This document shows, piece after piece, positions 42,824-51,071 of a stretch of DNA of 64,000 nucleotides; position 1 is the first letter of the stretch; each line of letters starts with the position of its first letter. The notes under the pieces are model-generated. The model was not told the DNA's origin. It did no database searches and was given only the letters and a program-made list of their open reading frames with translations. Source of the DNA: Paraburkholderia sp. LEh10 (GTDB taxonomy: Bacteria; Pseudomonadota; Gammaproteobacteria; Burkholderiales; Burkholderiaceae). A program made the translations under genes and the position numbers. The stretch is from positions 58,538-122,537 of the forward strand of contig NZ_JAGIPX010000025.1 of assembly GCF_017814945.1 (NCBI RefSeq), given 5' to 3'.

Positions 42824-43104
42824 CCGGATCGTCGATGCTCAAGCAACGCGCAAGCGATCAGCCTTTTTCACGCGTATTTCGAGGTCTCGAGCAGAATCCG
42901 GCCACCACTGCGGGCACCGGAGGTCGTTGCGGGAGATTCCTCAAGAAGTGCATGGTGTTGTTGCTCGTCGTCCTGCTTTCATCAACAAGGGAGTCGCAAA
43001 GCGGTTAGCATTGCCGCTCATTCGCCATTTGAACTCACTCTGCCCGAATATGGCCTCGCTGCAACCCCGCCTTTCGGGCAAAAAGAATTGCACACTACCC
43101 GAAC

Positions 43105-44178
43105 TCAGAACAAGTGACGTATGCCAATCGCGGCGCCGAACTGATTTCCACCGGGAACGCCCGCAGGCGTCGAATTCTGCAGGCCGAGGGTAGCGAGCCG
43201 GTTGTTCTTCACATAGCCGATGAACGAGTAGACCGAGGTCGCGCGTGACAGCGAGTAGACCGCGCCTAGCTTATACAGGCTGGCGTCGCGGTCGTTGGTC
43301 ACGCGGTCGTCCTGACGGATGTATGTGGCCGATAATGTCCAGAACGGCGTAGGCGTGTACGAGAACTCAGCCGTATAAAAGTTATCGCTGGTGCCGCGTG
43401 CCGGATTCTTGAAGTTAGCGAAGTCGAGCATGACCTTGAACGCGTCCCAGCCGTAGTTCGCCCCGACCGTGTAGGCGCGTGCTGTCGTCGAATCAGTCGC
43501 CCCCGTGATGTCGCGTCCGTTGAAGTACGACGCGCCTGCCAGGAATCCGCCGATCTTGTAGCTTGCGCCGAGCGAGACGACGCTCTTGTTGCTGAAGTTC
43601 CCCGCCGTGCCGCCGAACGAATACATCGCCATGCCCTGAAAGCCGGCAAACTCGGGGCTGATGTATTCGACCGAATTGTCGACCCATGAGTACTGGTAGC
43701 CCGTATAACCCGAGAGGTTCTGATAGAGCAGATTGTTCAGCGAGCCGAAGTTCGAATAGCCTTCGATGTCGAGACGGCTCTGGATACGCAGTATCGGCGA
43801 ACGGTTCTTGCCGAGCAGCACATTGCCATAGGTCTTGCTGCCGATACCGACCGTTGCGCCGCGGTCGAACAGCACAGTGCCCGCGCTCGCCGGTTGGCCA
43901 CCGTTGATGTTTTGCCCCGTATTGACGCGGAACGCGCTTTCGAGTTCGAACAGCGCCTGCAGCCCGCCGCCGAGGTCCTCGCGTCCCGTGAGACCCCAGC
44001 GGCTCGTCGAATCGATGCCGCTTGCGACGGACCATGCCGAACCTCCACCTGTCGCGGCATGCGTCTTGTACAGAACGCCCGCGTCAACGATTCCATAGAG
44101 CGTCACCGAACTTTGCGCGCGCGCGGCGGGAGCAATCGCACCTGCCAGAACGAACGCGGCGAAGCAAAACCTTTTCAT
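43105..44178 (-). CDS. Trimeric outer-membrane porin (Gram-negative porin family)
   Basis: The 357-residue precursor has a signal peptide (residues 1-21, ending PAARAQ) and the beta-proteobacterial porin start SSVTLYGIVDAG. RWGLTGREDLGGGLQALFELE follows, then alternating amphipathic strands to the terminal RHLF with C-terminal Phe. It forms a 16-strand general diffusion channel. The start at 44178 is fixed by the signal peptide. It lies downstream of the liv-type operon on the same strand but 293 bp away, so it has its own promoter. Confidence 0.92.
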   Translation of the reverse strand: MKRFCFAAFVLAGAIAPAARAQSSVTLYGIVDAGVLYKTHAATGGGSAWSVASGIDSTSRWGLTGREDLGGGLQALFELESAFRVNTGQNINGGQPASAGTVLFDRGATVGIGSKTYGNVLLGKNRSPILRIQSRLDIEGYSNFGSLNNLLYQNLSGYTGYQYSWVDNSVEYISPEFAGFQGMAMYSFGGTAGNFSNKSVVSLGASYKIGGFLAGASYFNGRDITGATDSTTARAYTVGANYGWDAFKVMLDFANFKNPARGTSDNFYTAEFSYTPTPFWTLSATYIRQDDRVTNDRDASLYKLGAVYSLSRATSVYSFIGYVKNNRLATLGLQNSTPAGVPGGNQFGAAIGIRHLF

Positions 44179-44470
44179 TGAAGAGTCTCCATCACATGCT
44201 GTAATTTTTGGTTTGACTTCGCAGACGGATGCGGCCGGCAAGCGAAGCAGCGGAGCGAATGCTCTCGTACGACCTGACGACGAAATGCAAGCAACAAATC
44301 GATAAGGTATCCGTATCAATGAAGGTAGCCATGAATGTGCTCTAGCAGCGGATACCAGTACTTCCAGCCTTGCAGCGAAGGATCAGTGCATCATGGCTGC
44401 GCGCATGAATCACCGGCGTGGACGGACAACGAGCACGTGCCCGTCCACGATAAAGAGCGACGGCGACGTT

Positions 44471-45790
44471 CTATTGGCGTGCGGCGCGCCGCCTCAGATA
44501 GAGCAGGGCGAACCCCGCTGCGAGCAGCGCGATCGAAACGAGCCACGGCATGGCAGTGCGCGGATCGGCGCTGTAAGAGCCCGGCAGGAACGCGAGACGC
44601 AGGGGCGTGCCCATGTTCGCGTTGAGCGACTGGATCATCTCGATCAACAGGATGAAGCCGGCACACGTCGCCAATGCGCCCAGCACGACGGGAACCGTGC
44701 ATCGCACGACATAAGCGGCGCCGCGTTGCCGCCATGCGTTGGGAGCGATCCGCATCAGGTCCATGAAGCCGCCCGTCAGCCCATAGCGCCACGAGATCGT
44801 CACCGTGACGAAGAACACGCCGAGGTACAACGGCCAGGCATCCGTCAACGGGGACAGGTATGCGGTGGCGAGCGTGAACAGAAGCGCACCGAGTACGGGG
44901 CCGAAGAAGGACGTATAGCCGCCGACGTAAGCATGCACCAACCCGACCGTGCTCTGCGTCAGGCTCAGCGTATCGAGTGTGACGACCTGAAAGCCCAATG
45001 CATAGAGCGAACCGGCAATGCCTGCAAAGCCGGCCGACAGTGTCAACGCGAGCCCTCGAATGAAGACGGGATTGAAGCCGACAAAGTCCATCCGTTCCGG
45101 GTTGTCGCGTGTGGCGTTCATCAGCCGGCCGAGCGGCGTGAAGGTCAAAGCGTACATCGCGAGGGCCGCGCACCACGTCCACACGGCAACGAGCAGATAG
45201 ACGTTCAAAGGCGATCCGAAATCGATGCCCCAGCCGGCGGCGCGCGTCGGGTCGATCCGGATGCCTTCGTCGCCGCCGGAGAAGCCCGTCATGATGGTCG
45301 CCGCCGAAAACGCAAGCTGGCCGACGGCGAGCGAGATCATCGCGAAGATCACCTTGCCGCTGCGCACGGTGAAAAGCGCGACGCCCGCACCGACGACGAG
45401 CGCGGCTACACCGCCGACAACGGGCACGAGTACGACGGGCACGGCTGCACCGTATGCGTTCAGAAAGTGCGCGGTCGCATAGGCGCCGATGCCGAAGTAC
45501 AGCGCGTGGCCGAACGACAGCAAGCCGGTGCCGCCGAGCAGCATGTTGTACGCGAGCGCAAACGTGATCGCGATGCAGATCTGCGTGAGCACCGAAATCG
45601 CGAACGGGCCCGTGAACAGAAACGGCAGCGCGACGGCTACGACGAGCACGGCGCCCCAATTGAATGTGCGGCGTGCGCGGTTCGGGCGTGGCGGCAAGTA
45701 CGCGTCCCATGACCGTCCGGCGGGCGAGGCCTCGCGCGGCACGGAATTCAGGCGATGTGCGCCCCTGATCGTCGGCATGTGGAAGTCCAT
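44471..45790 (-). CDS. Branched-chain amino acid-type ABC transporter permease (LivM-like)
   Basis: The 439-residue permease is longer than LivM (about 330) because of a 45-residue N-terminal extension and a C-terminal extra stretch with two hydrophobic segments (VVLGALATCAGFILL; LVSIALLAAGFALLYL). The core contains GGTGLLSFGHALYFGIGAY and VGLVHAYVGGYTSFFGPVLGA. It pairs with the LivH-like permease. In this operon the substrate is more likely the carboxylic or aromatic acid degraded by the neighbouring acyl-CoA genes than leucine. Confidence 0.85.
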   Translation of the reverse strand: MDFHMPTIRGAHRLNSVPREASPAGRSWDAYLPPRPNRARRTFNWGAVLVVAVALPFLFTGPFAISVLTQICIAITFALAYNMLLGGTGLLSFGHALYFGIGAYATAHFLNAYGAAVPVVLVPVVGGVAALVVGAGVALFTVRSGKVIFAMISLAVGQLAFSAATIMTGFSGGDEGIRIDPTRAAGWGIDFGSPLNVYLLVAVWTWCAALAMYALTFTPLGRLMNATRDNPERMDFVGFNPVFIRGLALTLSAGFAGIAGSLYALGFQVVTLDTLSLTQSTVGLVHAYVGGYTSFFGPVLGALLFTLATAYLSPLTDAWPLYLGVFFVTVTISWRYGLTGGFMDLMRIAPNAWRQRGAAYVVRCTVPVVLGALATCAGFILLIEMIQSLNANMGTPLRLAFLPGSYSADPRTAMPWLVSIALLAAGFALLYLRRRAARQ

Positions 45791-45800
45791 TCTGAATCCG

Positions 45801-46748
45801 TTAATGACGTTGACCCATCAGGCCGCGCGGACGGATGGCCAGCACGACGATCACGATGGCAAAGGGAACGAGCGGTGCAAAACGGCTCAGCGGCTGCGAG
45901 AGCGAATCGCTGCCCGCCATGCCGTGCAGCACCGAACCCAACGGGGCGAGCAGGTCGGCCCAGGAAATCTGTGTGGAGACGACGAGCGTCTGCAGCACGC
46001 CGATCAGCAACGACGACACAAAGGCGCCCGCCAGCGAACCGAGGCCGCCCACCACGATGACGATCATCAGGATGGTGCCCAGCTGATTGGCCATGCCGGG
46101 ATCGGTGCCGATCAGGTTGCCAGACAGCGCGCCCGCGAGCCCGGCGAGCGCAGCGCCGAGCGCGAACACATTGGTGCGCAGCTGTGGCAGGTTGTGTCCG
46201 AGCGCGTTGACGATCTCGGGATGCGACAGCGACGCCCGAACGGTCGTGCCGATGCGCGTGCGCTTGAGAAGCAGAAAGAGTCCTGCGAGCACGGCGAGCG
46301 TCATCGCGAGCGTGAACGCGCGGTAGGCGGAGTAGTCGATGCCGTACAGCGAAAACAGCGGAAAATCGAGCGATTTCGGCACTGCGTACGCCACTGGCTG
46401 CTTGCCCCACAGCAACGAGACGGCCTCGACGAACACGATCTCGAGACCGAAGGTCAGCAACAGTGGTCCAAGCAGACCGAAGCGGATCACACGACGCACG
46501 AGCCATCGTTCGACGATTGCACCGAGCAACGCGCAACACAGCGGCGCGGCGACGAGTCCCCACCAGTAGCCGAGCCCGAGCAACTGCGCGAAGGTGTACG
46601 CAAAATAAGCGCCGAACATGTAAAACGCGGGGTGCGCGAAGTTCAGGATACCGAGCATGCTAAAGACGAGCGTCAGTCCCGCCGCCATCAGAAACAGCAG
46701 CATTCCGTAGCTGACGCCGTTGAATAAACCCAAGGCCAGAGATTGCAT
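45801..46748 (-). CDS. Branched-chain amino acid-type ABC transporter permease (LivH-like)
   Basis: The 315-residue inner-membrane permease has the LivH N-terminus (LALGLFNGVSYGMLLFLMAAGLTLVFSMLGILNFAHPAFYM) and the VVGGLGSLAGAFVSSLLIG loop that contacts the ATPases. Its stop lies 10 bp before the LivM-like start. Confidence 0.88.
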   Translation of the reverse strand: MQSLALGLFNGVSYGMLLFLMAAGLTLVFSMLGILNFAHPAFYMFGAYFAYTFAQLLGLGYWWGLVAAPLCCALLGAIVERWLVRRVIRFGLLGPLLLTFGLEIVFVEAVSLLWGKQPVAYAVPKSLDFPLFSLYGIDYSAYRAFTLAMTLAVLAGLFLLLKRTRIGTTVRASLSHPEIVNALGHNLPQLRTNVFALGAALAGLAGALSGNLIGTDPGMANQLGTILMIVIVVGGLGSLAGAFVSSLLIGVLQTLVVSTQISWADLLAPLGSVLHGMAGSDSLSQPLSRFAPLVPFAIVIVVLAIRPRGLMGQRH

Positions 46749-46792
46749 CGCCTGCCGTCCTCTTAAGTCCTTTCATCAAAACTGCCGCGCGC

Positions 46793-48043
46793 TTACGCGC
46801 CCGGCGGCCGTTTCATGTTGCAGCCGTCAACGGGCTCGCTGACCTGCGTCGCGGGGAACGTCTTGATCAGCTTGAATCCCCAGGGCGTGCCGTCCTGCTT
46901 GTACTTTGCGTCGGTCGTCAGCACTGACAGGTTCAACGGCAACTGCGCCTGATGATCGGCGGGGCGCATCGTCGCCTTGTAGTCGCCGATCGACACGGTG
47001 GTTTTCTCCATCGCCTTGGCCACCGCGAGTGGCTGCGTGGTCTTTGCGTCGCGAATGGCGTCGGTGAGGAACAGATAGCCGCGATAGATGCGCATGCTTT
47101 CGAAGTCGCCATAGCCGCCCGCGCGCGACTGATCCATCAGTTGATCAATAGCGGGGATGTTCATGCTCATGATCGAATCCGACGCCTGATACACCTTGCC
47201 GACGCCTTTCTCGCCGATGCTGGTCACCTGGCCGTGCTGCGACGCATAGACCGTGTACCAGGGCACATTCAGGCCGACGTCGTTGCCAGCGCGGATCAGG
47301 CGGCTCAGATCGGTTCCGATGTTCGCTGTAAAGATCGCGTCTGGATTCGCTGCCTTGATCTTGGCGACGTATGGCGTGAAGTCCTGCACCCTGTTGGGTG
47401 GATGCAGTTCACTGCCGACGATCTGTACATCGGGGCGGTACTGCTTGAGCAGACGCCGAATCGCAGCGTCCGCGCTCTGGCCCATCGAGTAATCCATGTT
47501 GATCAGGTACACGCGCTTGACCTTCGGGTCGAGCGACAGCACGGCAGCCTTCATCTTCATGCCGATGTGGCCGTCGGTGCGGAACTGCCAGAACGAGCAG
47601 TACTTGCCCGTCATCGATTCGTCGAGGCCCGCCCAGTTGATCAGGACGATTTCCTTGCCGGGGTTGCGCGCGTTGTACTTTTCAATGGAATCGAGCAACG
47701 TGATCGTCACGTTTGCACCGATGCCCTGCATCACGAAATGCACGTCGTTGCCGATCGCGCGGTCGAGACAGTTCTTGCCGTCTTTCGGGCTGAACTTGTC
47801 ATCGCAAAACTCTAGATCGACTTTAGAGCCGAGGATGCCACCCGCTTCGTTATCGCGCTTCACGATGAACTGCAGATTCTTCGCCGACGATTCCATGGTC
47901 GACGATTGCGGGCCCGACATCGGCTCGATCACCATGATCTTGATGGGCGGCGCTGCATGCGCTGCGCCCAGCAGCGCGACGCCCGCAGCGAACAGGCTGG
48001 CGCGCAGCGTGTGCGTCACGGTCGCCGTCGTGTGCTTCATCAT
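46793..48043 (-). CDS. Periplasmic substrate-binding protein of a Liv-type ABC transporter
   Basis: The 416-residue type I periplasmic-binding fold has a signal peptide (about 1-30, ending GAAHA). The mature protein begins PPIKIMVIEPMSGPQ, with NLQFIVKRDNEAGGILG and NPDAIFTANIGTDLSRLIRAG. The ligand-binding loops do not look like those of leucine-binding LivJ/K. This subgroup (LivK-like, with Cys in LEFCDD and NCLDRA) often binds aromatic or aliphatic carboxylates. The gene sits between the LivH and LivF genes. Confidence 0.86.
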   Translation of the reverse strand: MMKHTTATVTHTLRASLFAAGVALLGAAHAAPPIKIMVIEPMSGPQSSTMESSAKNLQFIVKRDNEAGGILGSKVDLEFCDDKFSPKDGKNCLDRAIGNDVHFVMQGIGANVTITLLDSIEKYNARNPGKEIVLINWAGLDESMTGKYCSFWQFRTDGHIGMKMKAAVLSLDPKVKRVYLINMDYSMGQSADAAIRRLLKQYRPDVQIVGSELHPPNRVQDFTPYVAKIKAANPDAIFTANIGTDLSRLIRAGNDVGLNVPWYTVYASQHGQVTSIGEKGVGKVYQASDSIMSMNIPAIDQLMDQSRAGGYGDFESMRIYRGYLFLTDAIRDAKTTQPLAVAKAMEKTTVSIGDYKATMRPADHQAQLPLNLSVLTTDAKYKQDGTPWGFKLIKTFPATQVSEPVDGCNMKRPPGA

Positions 48044-48109
48044 CTTCTGTTCCTCACTTGCTGATATGCGTTGTCTTTGTCTTGGTCTTCATCCGGGCTG
48101 CCGGCCCGC

Positions 48110-48874
48110 TCAGACTTCGAGCCACTCCGCCCGTACGCCCGGGCTATCGCCGAACTCTTCCACGCTGCCGTCGAACACGATCCTGCCGTGTCCCATCACG
48201 TTGATCCGGTCGCACAGCCCGAGCGCGATGGTCAGCTTCTGCTCGACGAGCAGCACGGCCACGCCACGCCTCGCAACTTCCTTCAGCAGCTCTGCGACCT
48301 GATCGACCATCGAGAGGCTCAAACCTTCCGTTGGTTCGTCGACGAGCAGAAGCGAGGGCTGGCCCATCAGCGCGCGGCAGATCGTCAGCATCTGCTGTTC
48401 ACCGCCCGACAATGCGCCGCCCGCGACGTTCGCGCGCCGCTTCAGGTTCGGGAACAGCTCGAAGAATTCCTCTTCTGTCCACGGCTGGGAGCGCAGTGGT
48501 GCTGACGCTTTCGTGCGGCCGGACTGCGGCAGACCGACGGACAGGTTTTCGCGCACAGTCAGATCGGGAAAGATCGCCCGGTCTTCGGGCACATAGCCGA
48601 TACCGGCGCGCGAAACCTCATGCGTTTTCGCGCGTTCGAGCGGCATGCCATTGAGGCTGATCGCGCCCTGCGACGGCAGCAGCTTCATCACGGCCTTGAG
48701 GAACGTCGAGCGTCCCGAGCCGTTGCGTCCTAGCAGCCCAACGGTTTCGCCCGCCTCGATGCGCAGGCTCGCGCCCTGCAACACCTGGCTTTGGCCATAG
48801 CCGGCGACGATGCCGGAAGCGCTGAAAAACGGCCCGCATCGCGCGCACGATGCGGGGCTCGATTGAGTGTTCAT
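48110..48874 (-). CDS. ABC transporter ATPase (LivF-like) with Arg in Walker A
   Basis: The 254-residue ATPase has Walker A as GRNGSGRST, where the invariant Lys is Arg. The signature LSGGEQQ, Walker B LLLVDEP and the switch His region (VLLVEQKLTIAL, with Gln-Lys in place of His) match LivF-type proteins. An Arg in Walker A is known to recur in some LivF-like subgroups, so activity may rest mainly on the partner LivG site. The start lies 4 bp after the livG stop. Confidence 0.85.
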   Translation of the reverse strand: MNTQSSPASCARCGPFFSASGIVAGYGQSQVLQGASLRIEAGETVGLLGRNGSGRSTFLKAVMKLLPSQGAISLNGMPLERAKTHEVSRAGIGYVPEDRAIFPDLTVRENLSVGLPQSGRTKASAPLRSQPWTEEEFFELFPNLKRRANVAGGALSGGEQQMLTICRALMGQPSLLLVDEPTEGLSLSMVDQVAELLKEVARRGVAVLLVEQKLTIALGLCDRINVMGHGRIVFDGSVEEFGDSPGVRAEWLEV

Positions 48875-48878
48875 CGAT

Positions 48879-49705
48879 TCAATGCCTCTGTGAATGCGCG
48901 GCGCCTTGGCTCGTCCCCGCTGGCGTGCCCAGATACGCTTCCTGCACCGCGAGATTCGAACGCACTTGCGCGGGCGTATCGCACGCGATGATTTCGCCGT
49001 ACACGAGCACCGAGATCCGGTCGGCGAGTTCGAACACCACGTCCATGTCGTGCTCGATGATGACCATCGTGCGTGAGCTGTCGGCCGCGCGAAGCCGTTG
49101 CAGCAACTCGATCACGTTGCGCGTTTCGTGCTTGTTCATGCCCGCCGTCGGCTCGTCGAAGAGCAGCACTTTCTGGCCGCCTGCGAGAGCGAGCGCGATT
49201 TCGAGCGCGCGCTGGTCCGCATACGAAAGCAGCGCGGCGGGCTCATTGCGCTTGTCGAGCAAACCGACCTCGTCGAGGATTTCGAGCGCGCGGAGGTCGG
49301 CGGGACCGCCGCGGCCCAAGCTACGCAGAAAAGACGGGCCATAGCCTGCTGCGCGCAGCGCGCCGATTCGCGCGTTCTCGAACACGGTCATGCGGCCGAA
49401 CAGGTTGGCCGTCTGGAAACTCCTGCCGAGCCCGCTGCGGCTGATGCGGTTGGCGCCGAAACGGGTGACGTCCATGTCGTTCAGATGAATCGTGCCGCTC
49501 GATACCAGATAGCGGCCGCTGATCAGGTGGAACAGCGTCGATTTGCCCGCGCCATTAGGGCCGATCAACACATGGCATTCGCCCTGGTGGATCGACCAGT
49601 CCACGCCCCGTATGACCTCCGTGGCGCCGAATGTCTTTTTTTCACTCCTTCCAGCCTGAGCGCCTGCATCGGCGCACGGACGGTTCCCGCATGCGTCTCT
49701 GTCAT
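48879..49705 (-). CDS. ABC transporter ATPase (LivG-like), frameshifted near the N-terminus
   Basis: The intact part (49604-48879, 241 residues) has GPNGAGKST, SYADQRALEIALAL (degenerate signature), LLFDEPTAG and the switch EHDMDVVF. Ahead of it a complete LivG N-terminus is encoded in another frame. The ATG at 49705, after AGGA, gives MTETHAGTVRAPMQALRLEG then VKK. The frames meet at a run of seven A (minus strand; 49636-49642), after which KTFGATEVIRGVDWS continues the protein. One more A, or a -1 shift on A-AAA-AAG, restores a normal protein of about 275 residues. Sequencing error, mutation or recoding cannot be separated here. The gene heads the ABC operon. Confidence 0.75.
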
Positions 49706-49798
49706 TTTGACTTCCTGAACAACTGACTTACCGCTGAACCATGTACAGCCTCACCGTCATCCTGGAGGGCTGTCCCGATCGAAAGGCAACTTGCATTG

Positions 49799-49813
49799 TT
49801 ACAGTGTCAAGTT
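49799..49813 (-). promoter_or_regulatory. TetR-motif copy upstream of the ABC operon
   Basis: On the minus strand AACTTGACACTGTAA, a copy of the motif seen at 50925, 61395 and 61423. It lies about 95 bp before the livG start. Confidence 0.5.
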
Positions 49814-49996
49814 GGTCAAATGATAGAAGTCGGCATGCTGACTGGCAATTGGTTTCGAGTCGGGGATTTCCCTTGGTCGCCGCACAGCCGCACCAGGACA
49901 GCCTCGCGCATTTTTCCTATCACTAAAGGCAGTACTTTCGATCACGGGAGACGTCGGAGTAGAATGGAGTGAAGGACGCATGCGGCTGGGCATCAA

Positions 49997-50028
49997 ACAC
50001 TGTCAGCGGCGCATGCAGTGTCAGGTTC
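49997..50028. promoter_or_regulatory. Inverted repeat before the TetR gene
   Basis: ACACTG-N13-CAGTGT (49997-50021), with a degenerate motif copy on the minus strand (GAACCTGACACTGC, 50028-50015). It lies 30-60 bp before the TetR start and is a plausible autoregulatory site. Confidence 0.45.
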
Positions 50029-50055
50029 ACTGCGAAATTTTTCACTGAAAAGATC

Positions 50056-50745
50056 ATGTCCACTACGGAATTGGCTGACATCGAGCCGACCAAGAAAGTA
50101 TCGTGGCACCACGGCAATCTGCGCGAGGAAATGCTGCAGCGCGGCCTCACGCTGCTGGAGGTGCGCGGCGCCTCCGATCTGTCGCTGCGCGAAGTCGCGC
50201 GGCTGGCGGGCGTGTCGCAAACAGCGCCGACCCATCACTTCGGCGACAAGGAAGGCTTGCTCGCAGCGCTCGCCACGGAAGGCTTTCATGCGCTGATGAC
50301 CGACCGGATGTCGGCGCTCAAGGACGGCATGACGAAAGAGCGGCGGCTGCGTGTCATCATGCGCGTGTACGTCGAGTTCGCGCTCAAGCGCCCCGAACTG
50401 TTCCATCTGATGTTCGGCCCGCGCATCGCCGACAAGCGCAAGTATCCGGAACTGATGGAAGCGAGTGCAGGTTCGTTCCAGTTCCTGAGCAACACTATTT
50501 CCGAATTCATGGCCGATCATTCGGAAAGCGGCCGTCCGCCGCGCTTCTCGGCGATCGCCGTGTGGTCGGGCATGCACGGTCTCGCTACGCTGCTGGCTGA
50601 TCGCGAAAGCGGCCTGTGCCAGGTGCCCGACGAGATGATCGACGACGTGTGTACGGGCGTGACCAATCTGCTGCTGGGTGGCCTGAAGTTGCCGCACGTC
50701 GAGGCAGAAACGCCCGCTACGCGCGGCGGTTCGCGCAAGAAGTAA
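50056..50745 (+). CDS. TetR-family regulator of the acyl-CoA/ABC cluster
   Basis: The 229-residue product starts at 50056 (MSTTELADIEP); the longer frame from 49969 lacks a ribosome site. The HTH (LLEVRGASDLSLREVARLAGVSQTAPTHHFGDKEGLLAAL) and a WHG-type C-terminal domain (AVWSGMHGLATLLADRE) place it in the TetR/WHG group, members of which regulate fatty-acid and acyl-CoA genes. It lies between the ABC operon (divergent) and the fadB-like operon (same strand). The shared motif upstream of both suggests that it represses them until an acyl-CoA binds. Confidence 0.9.
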   Translation: MSTTELADIEPTKKVSWHHGNLREEMLQRGLTLLEVRGASDLSLREVARLAGVSQTAPTHHFGDKEGLLAALATEGFHALMTDRMSALKDGMTKERRLRVIMRVYVEFALKRPELFHLMFGPRIADKRKYPELMEASAGSFQFLSNTISEFMADHSESGRPPRFSAIAVWSGMHGLATLLADRESGLCQVPDEMIDDVCTGVTNLLLGGLKLPHVEAETPATRGGSRKK

Positions 50746-50914
50746 CATCCCTCAGCGCGGCGCGGTTCGTGCGCGTGTTCTACGCACGCCGCGCCGCCCG
50801 TTCATGGCGCGACACGTCGCGCCATTGCGCTTCTCTTCTTTCCGTCTCCCTGCTTGCGAACCGCGACGCGGATCGACACGTGCATGCATCGCCGCATTCG
50901 CATGCGATGTCTTG

Positions 50915-50943
50915 TTGACACTCAAACTTGACGCTGTCACAAT
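50915..50943 (+). promoter_or_regulatory. Candidate promoter with overlapping TetR motif
   Basis: TTGACA (50915-50920), a 17-bp spacer and CACAAT (50938-50943) form a sigma-70-like promoter for the fadB-like operon. AACTTGACGCTGTCA (50925-50939) lies inside the spacer, well placed to block it. Confidence 0.5.
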
Positions 50944-51071
50944 CAATTTCAACCTAACCGGAATGATGCATACGATGTGTGACGCCCACCGACGGACCGC
51001 ACATCGCTGCATGGGCATAAGCAAGCGCCGAGTGGCGCGGCACGCAACCGAATCAGCAATCAGGAGACGCG

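Noticed and set aside
44393..45712. Overlapping 439-codon ORFs on both strands around the LivM-like gene
   Set aside because: Only the frame at 44471-45790 has transmembrane segments and the LivM motifs.
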